27,278 nt of DNA. Origin: Pseudomonadota bacterium (lineage in GTDB: Bacteria; Myxococcota_A; Polyangia; Haliangiales; Haliangiaceae). A program made the translations under genes and the position numbers. The stretch lies in NCBI GenBank assembly GCA_023428295.1, contig JAEYYV010000324.1, forward strand, positions 1-27,278, given 5' to 3'. Shown one piece after another: positions 17,401 through 24,481 of this stretch. Below the pieces are notes generated by a model. It saw nothing but the letters and a program-made list of their open reading frames with translations. It ran no database searches and was not told the DNA's origin. Numbering within the stretch: position 1 is the first letter of the stretch; each line of letters begins with the position of its first letter.

Positions 17401-17752
17401 CGTCGCCGCCTTCTGCGCTGCACTCGCTCGTCTCGGCCGCTGCGAGTATTCGCGCCAGCGCGCCAGCCACGGGGATTGGGGTGCCATCAAATCGTGAGCC
17501 AGATGCCGAGGGTGCGGTCTGCCGGACGCTCACCCGCTCGGCAGCTTCGATCGTGTCGTGGAGCAGTTCGTGCGCTCGGGCGGCTGCCTCATCATGAGGA
17601 GCGTCGGTCGGATCAAAGGTCCGCATGAGGTCGGCCGAGCGAGCGTCGCGTCTCGATCGCGGGCAGGTCATCGCACGAATAGGCAGATCGGCAACCATCA
17701 TGAGGGCGCGCGCCACGCCGGCCGGGGCTGCGTGGCCGGCGACGGGCTTCAC
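17386..17752 (-). pseudogene. Unrecognised minus-strand gene fragment cut off at the IS66 remnant
   Basis: Between the IS66 remnant and the C2-like gene the minus strand has a frame with protein-like composition: LPIRAMTCPRSRRDARSADL, then a helical LLHDTIEAAERVSV, then ALARILAAAETSE and VAALLAAMRQ. The frame formally continues to 17252, but below about 17386 it only reads the reverse of the IS66 sequence, so the native gene probably ended or was truncated there. Possible starts are GTG 17752 or ATG 17701; neither has a ribosome binding site. I do not recognise the family and cannot exclude that it is a chance open frame. Confidence 0.3.
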
Positions 17753-17801
17753 CGCGAGATCGCGTTCACGGCAAGACCATGATCAGCGTATAGTGCTTCG
17801 A

Positions 17802-18785
17802 ATGTGGCTTGGGGTATTGGGGTTGACGCTCACGCTCGCGTGTCCAGTGGCGTTCGCCAACACGCGGACGCAGATCGTTCACATCGCGGTCGAGTCGACG
17901 ATGATCCGACCGCTCGATGGGCAAGGCAAGAACTGGGATGGTCCTCGCGGAGGAGAGCCAGGCGTCGCGAGCAAGCTCGTGCAGAGTCAGGGGAAACGTC
18001 TAGTTGAGAAGTACATGCTCGAAGCTGGCATGGGCTCAACTCTCGCGCCGCTGGCTGCGAAGTTCGCGCTCGAAGCGCTCGATGTGATCGACAAGACTTT
18101 CGCGCCGCCCGATCCGTTTGGAGAGATCGTGGCCGATGGCCGCGTCGTCGGGACCCTTGACGTTCTCCAGGACACGCTCACACCGAGATGGAACACGCGC
18201 GCTGCGTTCGTCGAGCTCTCGCCTTCGTCCGTCATAGAGCTGATGCTGATCGACCAGGACCTTTCTGGAGCACATGACCCAATAGGGACCTGTAGCTTCC
18301 AGGTCCCCGCGTTGAAGGATTCCGTTCCGATCGCTCTGACGTCCATGTCGTGTAGCGATGACCTCCTAGCTGCCTCAATCGTGGTTCAGCTCGCTGACGC
18401 GCCGAAAATCATCACCCCTGGCCGCTACCGCGTTGGTGTTGCCCGAGCAGGGTTGCCGGCAACAGACCGAGATGGCCTCGCGTGGGATCCTTCGGGCCTT
18501 CCCGATCCGCGCATTGAGATCACCGCTGGTGCCAAACGCTTTGGATGCACGAAGAACGAAGGACAGAGTGCTGGTGTGTGTGAGCCAACAATGACGATTG
18601 ATGTCGATTCGACAACCACCATCGGGTTCCGAGTGGTCGAGGTCGACGCGCTCGTTGATGACGAAGTTGGCGCTGCGTCAGTGGCGGACCTCGTGGGTCG
18701 CGAGACACATCGGCCGATCGCGATGTCGGTTCGAGGCGTGACCTGGGCGGAGATCGTGCTGATTCCCGTGCCAGCACCCCGGTGA
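17802..18785 (+). CDS. Secreted protein with a C2-like domain
   Basis: 327 aa. The N-terminus is a signal peptide (MWLGVLGLTLTLACPVAFA, probable cleavage after residue 19), so the product is exported; a GTG three codons upstream (17793) is an alternative start. Residues about 24-170 resemble a C2 domain: TQIVHIAVESTMIRP as the first strand, then PPDPFGEIVADGRVVGTLD, TLTPRWN (125-131), VIELMLIDQDL (144-154) and DPIGTCSF (159-166), in the order typical of C2 folds, which often bind Ca2+ and membranes. The second half (about 200-327) is beta-rich and not recognised. It converges on the lipoprotein gene, with an immA remnant between. A function in the envelope is inferred from the signal and C2-like pattern only. 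Confidence 0.6.
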   Translation: MWLGVLGLTLTLACPVAFANTRTQIVHIAVESTMIRPLDGQGKNWDGPRGGEPGVASKLVQSQGKRLVEKYMLEAGMGSTLAPLAAKFALEALDVIDKTFAPPDPFGEIVADGRVVGTLDVLQDTLTPRWNTRAAFVELSPSSVIELMLIDQDLSGAHDPIGTCSFQVPALKDSVPIALTSMSCSDDLLAASIVVQLADAPKIITPGRYRVGVARAGLPATDRDGLAWDPSGLPDPRIEITAGAKRFGCTKNEGQSAGVCEPTMTIDVDSTTTIGFRVVEVDALVDDEVGAASVADLVGRETHRPIAMSVRGVTWAEIVLIPVPAPR

Positions 18786-18820
18786 AGATCGCTGCCGTGT
18801 TGGTCCGACGAGCGCGGTCG

Positions 18821-18870
18821 CTAGTCCATCTTCGGCAGGCACAGCAGCGAGAACGCAATAGCCTCATCGG
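18821..18870 (-). pseudogene. Duplicate remnant of the 3' end of an immA-like gene
   Basis: The minus strand reads ADEAIAFSLLCLPKMD then TAG. This closely matches the end of the ImmA/IrrE-like protein encoded at 19923-20768 (IPEQAAAFSLLWLPNTE). At the DNA level 18830-18856 and 19932-19958 differ at two of 27 positions. No catalytic part is present. It is either the scar of a duplication or of a recombination event that placed the lipoprotein gene between the two copies. Confidence 0.6.
18830..18856. repeat. 27-bp direct repeat, copy 1 (partner at 19932-19958)
   Basis: Same orientation as 19932-19958, with two mismatches in 27 bp. The two copies bracket the lipoprotein gene. Copy 2 is inside the intact immA-like gene; copy 1 is its isolated remnant. 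Confidence 0.7.
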
Positions 18871-18909
18871 CTCCGCAAGCCCCCAAAGGGTTCACTGCGT
18901 GCGTAAGGC

Positions 18910-19761
18910 CTACTCGCTCTTCGTGCACTCGTTGACGATCTCAAGGCCGCTGGTGAACGCCGCGTCTCGTTCGGTCCGGCAGCCTTCGACCGTTCCATAG
19001 CAACGGAGGATCAACGTCTCCTCTCCATCCTCCTCCTCCTGGTCATGGGCTGAGTCGCGCGCCGCATAGCAGTAGGCCACCTTCTCCTGATCGCAGGACA
19101 CCTCTGTATCGGCGGCGAGGCACTTCTTCTCCTTTCGGAAACAGCGCTCTGCGTCGCTACCCGACTGGCAGTACCAGTTCGTCACCTCGGACTCCGTTGC
19201 GGGGGCGGGTTCAACAACGTTCGCGGACACCTCCGCCTCCTCTGTAGGGGGCTTCGAGCGTATCCGACGAAGCGCGTACTTGTTCGCTCGAGGGTTCAAC
19301 TGTCGCGGAAGTTCCGCCCAATGCTCTGGCGCCACTCGGACGATGACGAAGCTTCCGATGTGCGTGGTGACTGGAATTGCGATTCCGGTTTGAAACGTTG
19401 TTGTGGCCGTGTTGCCGGAGACGGTCGTAACCGCTCGGTCGTTCGTCACCCTGGCCCAGTTGGTGTTCGCCTGTTCACCAGCGATGAAGACATGCGTTCC
19501 GCCAAGTGCAGCCGCCTCCTCCAACGCACGATCTCTTACGTCCTTCCGTGATGCGAAGCCGTTGCCGCCTACGGCGAGTGTGCCGATCAAGAGGCCTCCG
19601 GCCTCGCGCAACATCCCAACATCCCCCGGGTACGCAAACACCGCTTGGGTAGTGACGGCGCGTTTCACCGAAGTAGCAGAGTACGGACTGAAATCGGTCT
19701 TCGTCTGTGCGCAGCCGTTCGTCGCAACGACGAGGACGGACAGCAACGCCCGAGCAAGCAT
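18910..19761 (-). CDS. Cysteine-rich putative lipoprotein
   Basis: 283 aa from ATG 19761. The N-terminus MLARALLSVLVVATNGC has a hydrophobic stretch ending in Cys17 and may be a lipoprotein signal, though the residues before the Cys (T-N-G) deviate from the usual lipobox. The frame extends upstream to 19830, but those residues do not look like a signal. The central part (about 45-160) is Gly/Ala/Val-rich and beta-like with a heme- or metal-neutral composition. The C-terminal ~100 residues hold eight or more cysteines in a repeated pattern (WYCQSGSDAERC, CLAADTEVSC, YCYAARD, LRCYGTVEGC), a module seen in secreted proteins of myxobacteria, probably disulfide-bonded. An acidic QEEEDGEE loop lies between the repeats. 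Function unknown; probably envelope-located. Confidence 0.6.
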   Translation of the reverse strand: MLARALLSVLVVATNGCAQTKTDFSPYSATSVKRAVTTQAVFAYPGDVGMLREAGGLLIGTLAVGGNGFASRKDVRDRALEEAAALGGTHVFIAGEQANTNWARVTNDRAVTTVSGNTATTTFQTGIAIPVTTHIGSFVIVRVAPEHWAELPRQLNPRANKYALRRIRSKPPTEEAEVSANVVEPAPATESEVTNWYCQSGSDAERCFRKEKKCLAADTEVSCDQEKVAYCYAARDSAHDQEEEDGEETLILRCYGTVEGCRTERDAAFTSGLEIVNECTKSE

Positions 19762-19922
19762 GCCGCCCACGTTACAACAGGTTCGCTTGATTCGCGTACC
19801 TCCAGCATACTCCCGATTCTGAACGTGCACGATATCCGCGAACTAACCCGAACGTATCCGAAGGCCGCCGGTGACGAGGCCCGCACCAGCCCGAGATGAC
19901 CCACGCGTGGCCGCATCAGTTG

Positions 19923-20768
19923 CTACTCCGTGTTCGGCAGCCACAGCAGCGAGAACGCCGCGGCCTGCTCGGGGATCGCGGTCATGTGTTCGTACACCGC
20001 TGCGTCCTTGGCGAGCTTCTCGCGCGGGAACCACGTCGCGGCGGGCAGCACGCGGCTCACCGCGAGATCGCCGCCGTCGAAGTAGTCGGACGCGGCGGAG
20101 TTCGGCGCCACGGCACGGCCGTCAGGGATCCACGCGTTGAACCCCGCGCTCTTCTTGGCCCACACCACGCGCCCACGCTTCATATAGACCACCGCGCAGC
20201 GCTCAGTCGTCAGCTCGACGAACCGCATCGTGCTGGCCTGCATGGAGGTGGCGAACGCACTCGCGATCGCGCGGACCGGATCGAACGAGACCGGCGCGAC
20301 CTGGCACATCGGCGCGGCGAGCGAGGTCGGCATGAGTAGCTCGGTCGCGAACACGCACGCGTCGCGCTCGATCGCATCGGTCCCGGAGGCCAGCGGCTCG
20401 CACGTCCGCTGGCGCTTGAACGCACGGCCGAGCACGTCGCCCTGGGCATAGTGCTTGAGCAGCAGGTGGCCGATCTCGTGCGCGATGCAGAAACGGATCG
20501 CGCCGACGCCCACGATCGACTTCGAGATAATAATCCGCGCGCGGTCGCCGATCTGGACGACGCGCGCCTTCGCGCCGTCGAGGTGGCCGTACTCGATCTC
20601 CGCGCCGAGGATCTCAGCGAGCTTCTCGACGTCGATCGCACCTTCCTCGGATTGCACGCCGAGCGATGCGGTCGCCTCGGTGGCGCGCACGCGAATCGCC
20701 GCGTGGCGCGCCGCCTCGGCCGCCCTTTCGTCCGCAGTCCTCTTGATGCGTGGCCGGAGCGGCGCCAT
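19923..20768 (-). CDS. ImmA/IrrE-family zinc metallopeptidase
   Basis: 281 aa. The zinc site is explicit: CIAHEIGHLLLKH (94-106) with His97, Glu98 and His101, and a third ligand region IERDACVFATELLMP (133-147). A positively charged N-terminal helix (1-30) precedes the protease domain; the C-terminal ~100 residues form an extra domain. ImmA proteases cleave a partner repressor or regulator to relieve repression (ICEBs1 ImmA-ImmR is the model), while IrrE/DdrO does so after DNA damage. It starts 2 bp after the stop of the 118-aa gene and is the last gene of a four-gene operon headed by a sigma factor. No XRE-type repressor is encoded next to it, so the substrate may be one of the two small proteins or the sigma factor. 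That link is inference. Confidence 0.85.
   Translation of the reverse strand: MAPLRPRIKRTADERAAEAARHAAIRVRATEATASLGVQSEEGAIDVEKLAEILGAEIEYGHLDGAKARVVQIGDRARIIISKSIVGVGAIRFCIAHEIGHLLLKHYAQGDVLGRAFKRQRTCEPLASGTDAIERDACVFATELLMPTSLAAPMCQVAPVSFDPVRAIASAFATSMQASTMRFVELTTERCAVVYMKRGRVVWAKKSAGFNAWIPDGRAVAPNSAASDYFDGGDLAVSRVLPAATWFPREKLAKDAAVYEHMTAIPEQAAAFSLLWLPNTE
19932..19958. repeat. 27-bp direct repeat, copy 2 (partner at 18830-18856)
   Basis: Lies within the last codons of the ImmA/IrrE-like gene; see the copy at 18830-18856. Confidence 0.7.
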
Positions 20769-20770
20769 GG

Positions 20771-21127
20771 CTACGCTGCGATCCCTTCGCCGAATGCCTC
20801 TACATCGACGAGTTGGTCGCGGAGGTCTTCATCAGTGAGCGTCGACGCGTGGACGTCGTTCGCCGCCAAGCCCAGCCGCGTGCAACACGCCGTGGGGGCG
20901 AATTGTGCGGCGAGCCGCGCTTCGATCTCGGCACGCGATAGCTTCGCGATGCGTTCGGCGATCGCCGCCCGATGGAGCTCGAAGTGGAGCCGATGTCCCC
21001 ATTCGAGCAGTTCGTCGGCAATCTGGTCGATCTCGTGCCTCGACGGTGGCGGCTCGGCGTCGTTCACGGCGAGCGCAACCCTGATGCGCGTAAACGTGTC
21101 GCGATCGGAGTCCAGGCGGTCCGGCAT
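20771..21127 (-). CDS. Small helical protein of the sigma-ImmA operon, unrecognised
   Basis: 118 aa, preceded by GCAGGAGCC. The product is almost entirely helical and charged (SRHEIDQIADELLEWGHRL, then AAIAERIAKLSRAEIEARL) and ends with LTDEDLRDQLVDVEAFGEGI. Two adjacent cysteines occur at 80-81 (TACCTRL). The C-terminal DxDLRxxLxD pattern resembles that at the end of the preceding 121-aa protein, so the two may be distant paralogues. It has no signal peptide, no obvious helix-turn-helix and no known motif. Being sandwiched between a sigma-factor operon partner and a protease, it could be a regulator or a cleavage substrate; this is inference. Confidence 0.65.
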   Translation of the reverse strand: MPDRLDSDRDTFTRIRVALAVNDAEPPPSRHEIDQIADELLEWGHRLHFELHRAAIAERIAKLSRAEIEARLAAQFAPTACCTRLGLAANDVHASTLTDEDLRDQLVDVEAFGEGIAA

Positions 21128-21152
21128 AATCGGCTCCTGCAGGCATGGGGGA

Positions 21153-21518
21153 TCAGTGCACGCGCTCGATCAGCGTCAGCGCGTCTTCGAGCGCGGTGCG
21201 GAGATCGTCGTCGCTCATCTCGGTCAGATCGCGGTGTGCGAGCACCATGTCCGGGTGCGTCGCGGCGATCTCGCTGATCCACCGCTCGACCGCATCGCGA
21301 GCTATCGCGATGATCGACGGTCGGACGCGTTGCTTCATCGCAACGGCGCGATCGGCGCGCCGCTTGGCGCGAATGCTCGCGCTGAACTCGTCAGCGAAGC
21401 GGTACGCCTCAGCGCGCTCCTCGGGCGTGAGGCCGATGCCCTGGTCAGCGGCGTCCATGGCGACCTCGTGCGAGATCGCCTCGTAGATGCGGAAGTTCTT
21501 CCTCTGGCGTTCGTTCAT
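21153..21518 (-). CDS. Small helical protein downstream of the sigma factor, unrecognised
   Basis: 121 aa from ATG 21518, which follows GAGGAG inside the end of the sigma-factor gene; the frame extends to 21707 but overlaps that gene, so the shorter start is used. The product is highly charged and helical: EERAEAYRFADEFSASIRAK, a basic RRADRAVAMKQRVR segment, then AIARDAVERWISEI and a C-terminal HRDLTEMSDDDLRTALEDAL. It has no signal peptide or membrane segment. I do not recognise a family. It may bind the adjacent sigma factor or its protein partner. It lies 10 bp after the sigma gene and 25 bp before the 118-aa gene. Confidence 0.65.
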   Translation of the reverse strand: MNERQRKNFRIYEAISHEVAMDAADQGIGLTPEERAEAYRFADEFSASIRAKRRADRAVAMKQRVRPSIIAIARDAVERWISEIAATHPDMVLAHRDLTEMSDDDLRTALEDALTLIERVH

Positions 21519-21528
21519 GGTCAGCTCC

Positions 21529-22173
21529 TCACGCCATCGCGCGGATGGCTTGCTCGCGAAGGTCATTGGGTAGGTTCTCGACGAGCCGCACCAAGCGGCG
21601 GCGAGCGTTGTGGTAGGCGAGGCGGTCGAGGCCGGTCGCGCGCATGATGTCGCGACGGTCGATCTGGTCGGTGGCGAAGCAATCGAGGATCTGGATGACC
21701 TCGGCATCGTCGCCTGCCAGCTCGTAGAGCTTGTTGACGATGTCGTCGATGTAGCTGGTAAGCTTCTGATCGGTGGCGTGCTGGACCTCCAGCGCGTCCG
21801 ACATCTTCGTCTCCATGTCGAGCTTGAGCATGCGCACGCGGTCTTCCGGGAACTGCACGAGGTGCTCCACGCGCGCCGCGGACCGGCTGCGGATCGTCCG
21901 CTTGAGGTGAAGCTCGAGCGGCACCTTCGCGGGATCCCACGCGACGTCGCCGATCCACGTGTCGGTCACCGCGTCCTGGTACAGCTCGCTCGCGAGGTAG
22001 GTGTCGTGGCGCTTGGTGGTTCGCTGGATCCACTCGGCGCGTTTCTTCGCGTAGCTCATGACCGACGCGATCATCTCGCCCGTCAACTGCGCCTCGAACG
22101 CGTCCTCCCATGCGGGTTCACGGCCAGTGGCTTCGGTCCGCCCCAGTTGCTGCGGCGTGTGGCTTTCGTGCAT
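21529..22173 (-). CDS. ECF-like RNA polymerase sigma factor
   Basis: 214 aa, start preceded by AAGGGAG. The first half resembles sigma region 2 (MIASVMSYAKKRAEWIQRTT, then ASELYQDAVTDTWIGD and WDPAKVPLELHLKRTIRS, about 33-97). The second half resembles region 4 with a helix-turn-helix (DDAEVIQILDCFATDQIDRR, DIMRATGLDRLAYHNARRRL, about 153-195), where the recognition helix carries the basic AYHNARRRL. The order and the WDP-PLxxHL pattern match a group of sigma-70-family proteins common in myxobacteria, but the two domains are divergent and I cannot exclude a non-sigma helix-turn-helix protein. It is the first of four co-directional genes ending with the ImmA-like protease, so its activity may be controlled by proteolysis. 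Confidence 0.6.
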   Translation of the reverse strand: MHESHTPQQLGRTEATGREPAWEDAFEAQLTGEMIASVMSYAKKRAEWIQRTTKRHDTYLASELYQDAVTDTWIGDVAWDPAKVPLELHLKRTIRSRSAARVEHLVQFPEDRVRMLKLDMETKMSDALEVQHATDQKLTSYIDDIVNKLYELAGDDAEVIQILDCFATDQIDRRDIMRATGLDRLAYHNARRRLVRLVENLPNDLREQAIRAMA

Positions 22174-22312
22174 TCCGGTCTCCCTTCTTGGAGCCGAAAC
22201 TAGCCGCCGGATCTGACACTGAACAGGCGAACAGCGGATCGCCTAGGCCACGTCCAGTGGCTCAACGTGCGGCGTTTCGGGGACTTGTGATTTCTCGCGA
22301 AAAGTTCTGCGC

Positions 22313-22337
22313 CGTACCGCGGCTGGTTGGCGGTACG
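22313..22337 (+). promoter_or_regulatory. 8-bp inverted repeat in the leader of the barrel-protein gene
   Basis: Arms cgtaccgc (22313-22320) and gcggtacg (22330-22337) are perfectly complementary with a 9-nt loop. They end 16 bp before ATG 22354, where a hairpin or a dimer-binding site could control expression. It lies in the divergent region shared with the sigma-factor operon. Confidence 0.4.
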
Positions 22338-22353
22338 CGGCAAGCTCGACAGC

Positions 22354-22665
22354 ATGACCGCGAACCTGATCATGGTCGTGGAGGACACCTTCGAGATCAC
22401 GGATCGCGGTGTCGTGGTCGTTCCAATGATGCTCGGCCTTGCCGATCTCACCGGCAAACTGATCTCGGTCGAACTACGCCGCCCCGATGGAACGACGCAG
22501 GCGACCAATGCGCGCGTCGAAGCGGTACGGATTTCGCCGTGGCCACCAGGTGCTGCGGGCGACAACGCGCTCAGGTTTCCGAACCTGAAGAAGGCCGACA
22601 TCCCGATCGGCACCGAGATCTGGAAGCTGGGTGATTCATCGGCGCCGGCCGGTAGCGATCGGTAA
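22354..22665 (+). CDS. Stand-alone EF-Tu domain II-like beta-barrel protein
   Basis: 103 aa from ATG 22354; the frame opens at 22327 but the first nine residues are not protein-like. The sequence follows translation-factor domain II: MVVEDTFEITDRGVVVVPMM (residues 7-26; EF-Tu has IEDVFSISGRGTVVTG), then GKLISVELRRPDGTTQATNA and, at the end, LKKADIPIGTEIWKL, which matches the LRGIxxxDIxxGxV part. No GTPase domain is attached. Small proteins of this type occur in bacteria, but their role is unknown to me. No strong ribosome binding site is visible; the hairpin at 22313-22337 lies in the leader. Confidence 0.6.
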   Translation: MTANLIMVVEDTFEITDRGVVVVPMMLGLADLTGKLISVELRRPDGTTQATNARVEAVRISPWPPGAAGDNALRFPNLKKADIPIGTEIWKLGDSSAPAGSDR

Positions 22666-22865
22666 ATCGCAAGTCGTGGATTTTACACGCCGGCTTTCGC
22701 GCGGACAAATCGCCATCGCTAATCGCCATCGCATTCGATCGCGCGCCGCTGTCCAACTACGCGGCTGCTCGTGACCCGTGGCCGGCGATCGACGTTGTGA
22801 TCGTGTGCTTCCGCGAGGTTCGATTTTCTCCGGGCGATCCGTGACGACCGCGAGCGATCCGCGAG

Positions 22866-22885
22866 CGATCCCGAGCTCGGGATCG
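22866..22885. promoter_or_regulatory. 20-bp perfect palindrome
   Basis: cgatcccgagctcgggatcg is identical to its reverse complement over all 20 bases. It sits among further gcgatc motifs in the long gap ahead of the right-hand operon. Candidate operator for a dimeric protein, or the stem of a leader structure. Confidence 0.45.
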
Positions 22886-23108
22886 GGCGCGTGCTCCGAT
22901 CGAAGAAGACCGTGCGCGCTCGCGTGCCCGCGCGCGATGCCACCGTGCCCGTGGTGCGAGATCGGTTCGCCAACCGCGCGAGACCGGGTGACGCAAGCGA
23001 GCCGGGCCAAGAATCTGATCGGTTCGTGGTAGCGCGGAGCTTCTCGCCCCCCTTGGTAAGTATAGGGCCACGATCGACTCACCGATTCGCGGTGACGGCC
23101 GAGGTCTC

Positions 23109-23135
23109 TGTGCTGTCCGCACGCCGGACAGCGCA
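23109..23135 (+). promoter_or_regulatory. Strong leader hairpin ahead of the right-hand operon
   Basis: Arms gctgtccg (23112-23119) and cggacagc (23125-23132) pair perfectly around the loop cacgc. The stem can be lengthened to about 11 bp with one G:T pair. It ends 9 bp before the AGGAGG of the 430-aa gene. There is no T tract, so regulation of translation or mRNA stability is more likely than termination. Confidence 0.45.
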
Positions 23136-23155
23136 CTCACGTCCCAGGAGGGCCG

Positions 23156-24448
23156 ATGTCTCCGCTCGCGTTCGACAAGCAGGGCAAGCCGTTCGCATGG
23201 CACCAGCGCACCGCCAAGCTGCGCGTGCGCCTGTTCCGCAACCCTGCGGCGCGTGGCACGTGCTGCCAAGTTCTCGACGCCGCTGGCAGCCCGCTGTTCG
23301 TCGATGCGGGCATCGAGTACGCCGAGTTCCGGCGCATTACCGGCAACGTCCCGGGGCTGTACAGACTCGACCAGTGCGACGAGGACGGCGTCGACATCGA
23401 CGGTGCGCCGGCCGGGTACCTGACGATCGAACCGCTGCGCAACGGCGGTGCGCTCACCGCCACGGAGGCCACGTCATCGCTCGACGTCAACGCGCTCGCG
23501 GTCATCGAGCGCCTGGTTGCGGTGCAGGAGCGAATGTTTGCGTCGCAGGCCGACGTCATGAAGCAGATGGCCTCGCAGCACGGCGTGCTGATGAACGCGA
23601 ACAGCGCGGCCATGCACGCCAGCGCGGAGATCATGCGCGCGCCGTACCGGGCACCGCTCGCACTGCCCGAGCCGCGCAACGCGGGCACAGACGACGAGGA
23701 GGAGGGCGACGCTCAGAACGGCGTCGAGGACGAGCAGGCCGAGCCGCAGTCCGATCCGAACAACCCCTTCAACATGGCGATGAGCTTCCTCGCGCCGCAG
23801 CTGCCGGAGATGGCGCACAAGCTTGGCGCAGGCGCCGTCGAGAAGATCATCGAGGCGATCAAATGGGTCTTCGGCGCGAAGCAGCCCGCCGCCTCCACAG
23901 TTGGCCCCGCGGCGACGCCGGCATACGTCGCGCCGATCGCGCCCGCTCCGGCGGTGTCGTCGGCGACGGTCGTCCACGGTGGCGACGCCGCGGGGACGAG
24001 CTCGAGGCGGGCCCCCGCGCGCGTCGCGGTCGGTAGCATCTTCGAGGCGTACGAGCCGCGGTTTGCCGATGCTACCGGCATCGAGATCGTCGCTGACGGC
24101 TACGACGAGGCCAGCGCCGTCGAGGAGATCGACGCCGATGCTCCTGCGCAGAGCAATTCCTCGTCGGGCACGCCGCACGTGCCCGTGCAGGTTGCGTCGA
24201 GTCCGCTGATCGCCAACGCCGCTACGGCTGGCCAGATCGCACCGACGAACGAGCAGTTCGGCCACCTGATGGCGATCTACCAACGCCTGTCGGCGGACGA
24301 GCGCGCTATCGCGCAGCGGACGATCGCTCAGATGGATGTCGCGACACGCTGCCAGTGGATCGCGGCTCTGTCGGCCCAGTCCGTCGAGGAAGCCGTCGCC
24401 GCCCTCCGCGGCGTGCTCGCCAAGATGCAGAACGCCAAGCGCGCCTGA
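23156..24448 (+). CDS. Unrecognised 430-aa protein, first gene of the right-hand operon
   Basis: 430 aa with a near-perfect AGGAGG ribosome binding site. The N-terminal ~95 residues form a compact domain (FAWHQRTAKLRVRLFRNPAA, then SPLFVDAGIEYAEFRRITGN and GLYRLDQCDEDGVDI), beta-rich. A long helical segment follows (about 105-160, LAVIERLVAVQERMFASQAD and Met/Ala-rich repeats, probable coiled coil), then an acidic linker (DDEEEGDAQNGVEDEQ, about 182-197). Next is a helical block with NNPFNMAMSFLAPQLPEMAH and EKIIEAIKWVFG, an Ala/Pro/Val-rich disordered stretch (about 245-290), and a C-terminal helical domain (NEQFGHLMAIYQRLSADERA to the end). No signal peptide. The architecture suggests a scaffold or structural protein that oligomerises. 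The family is not recognised. Confidence 0.8.
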   Translation: MSPLAFDKQGKPFAWHQRTAKLRVRLFRNPAARGTCCQVLDAAGSPLFVDAGIEYAEFRRITGNVPGLYRLDQCDEDGVDIDGAPAGYLTIEPLRNGGALTATEATSSLDVNALAVIERLVAVQERMFASQADVMKQMASQHGVLMNANSAAMHASAEIMRAPYRAPLALPEPRNAGTDDEEEGDAQNGVEDEQAEPQSDPNNPFNMAMSFLAPQLPEMAHKLGAGAVEKIIEAIKWVFGAKQPAASTVGPAATPAYVAPIAPAPAVSSATVVHGGDAAGTSSRRAPARVAVGSIFEAYEPRFADATGIEIVADGYDEASAVEEIDADAPAQSNSSSGTPHVPVQVASSPLIANAATAGQIAPTNEQFGHLMAIYQRLSADERAIAQRTIAQMDVATRCQWIAALSAQSVEEAVAALRGVLAKMQNAKRA

Positions 24449-24481
24449 CCAACCATCTCCACCCACTTCGACGAGGACACC

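Larger units (their letters stand above)
22666..23155. other. 490-bp intergenic region with palindromes, no gene seen
   Basis: No frame here reads like protein. The first ~70 bp are relatively A/T-rich (cgtggattttacacgcc). The region contains clustered gcgatc elements around 22840-22890, a 20-bp perfect palindrome at 22866-22885 and a hairpin at 23109-23135. It probably carries the promoter and control region of the right-hand operon; no clear -35/-10 boxes were found by eye. Confidence 0.5.

Noticed and set aside
16815..17423. N-terminal ~200-residue extension of the UvrD-like helicase
   Set aside because: The residues are Arg/Ala/Thr-rich, begin with a run of arginines, and lie antisense to the IS66 remnant. 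A GTG with a purine-rich leader at 16814 fits the family better.
20451..21647. 398-codon plus-strand open frame
   Set aside because: Antisense to three short, tightly packed minus-strand genes that have ribosome binding sites; the product is Arg/Ala-rich with no domain pattern.
22354..22665. Fragment of a true tuf gene
   Set aside because: No G domain or domain III sequence flanks it, and it has its own start and stop codons; it is a stand-alone domain, not a broken EF-Tu.
22891..24036. 381-codon plus-strand open frame overlapping the 430-aa gene
   Set aside because: Shifted frame of the 430-aa gene, Arg-rich, no ribosome binding site.
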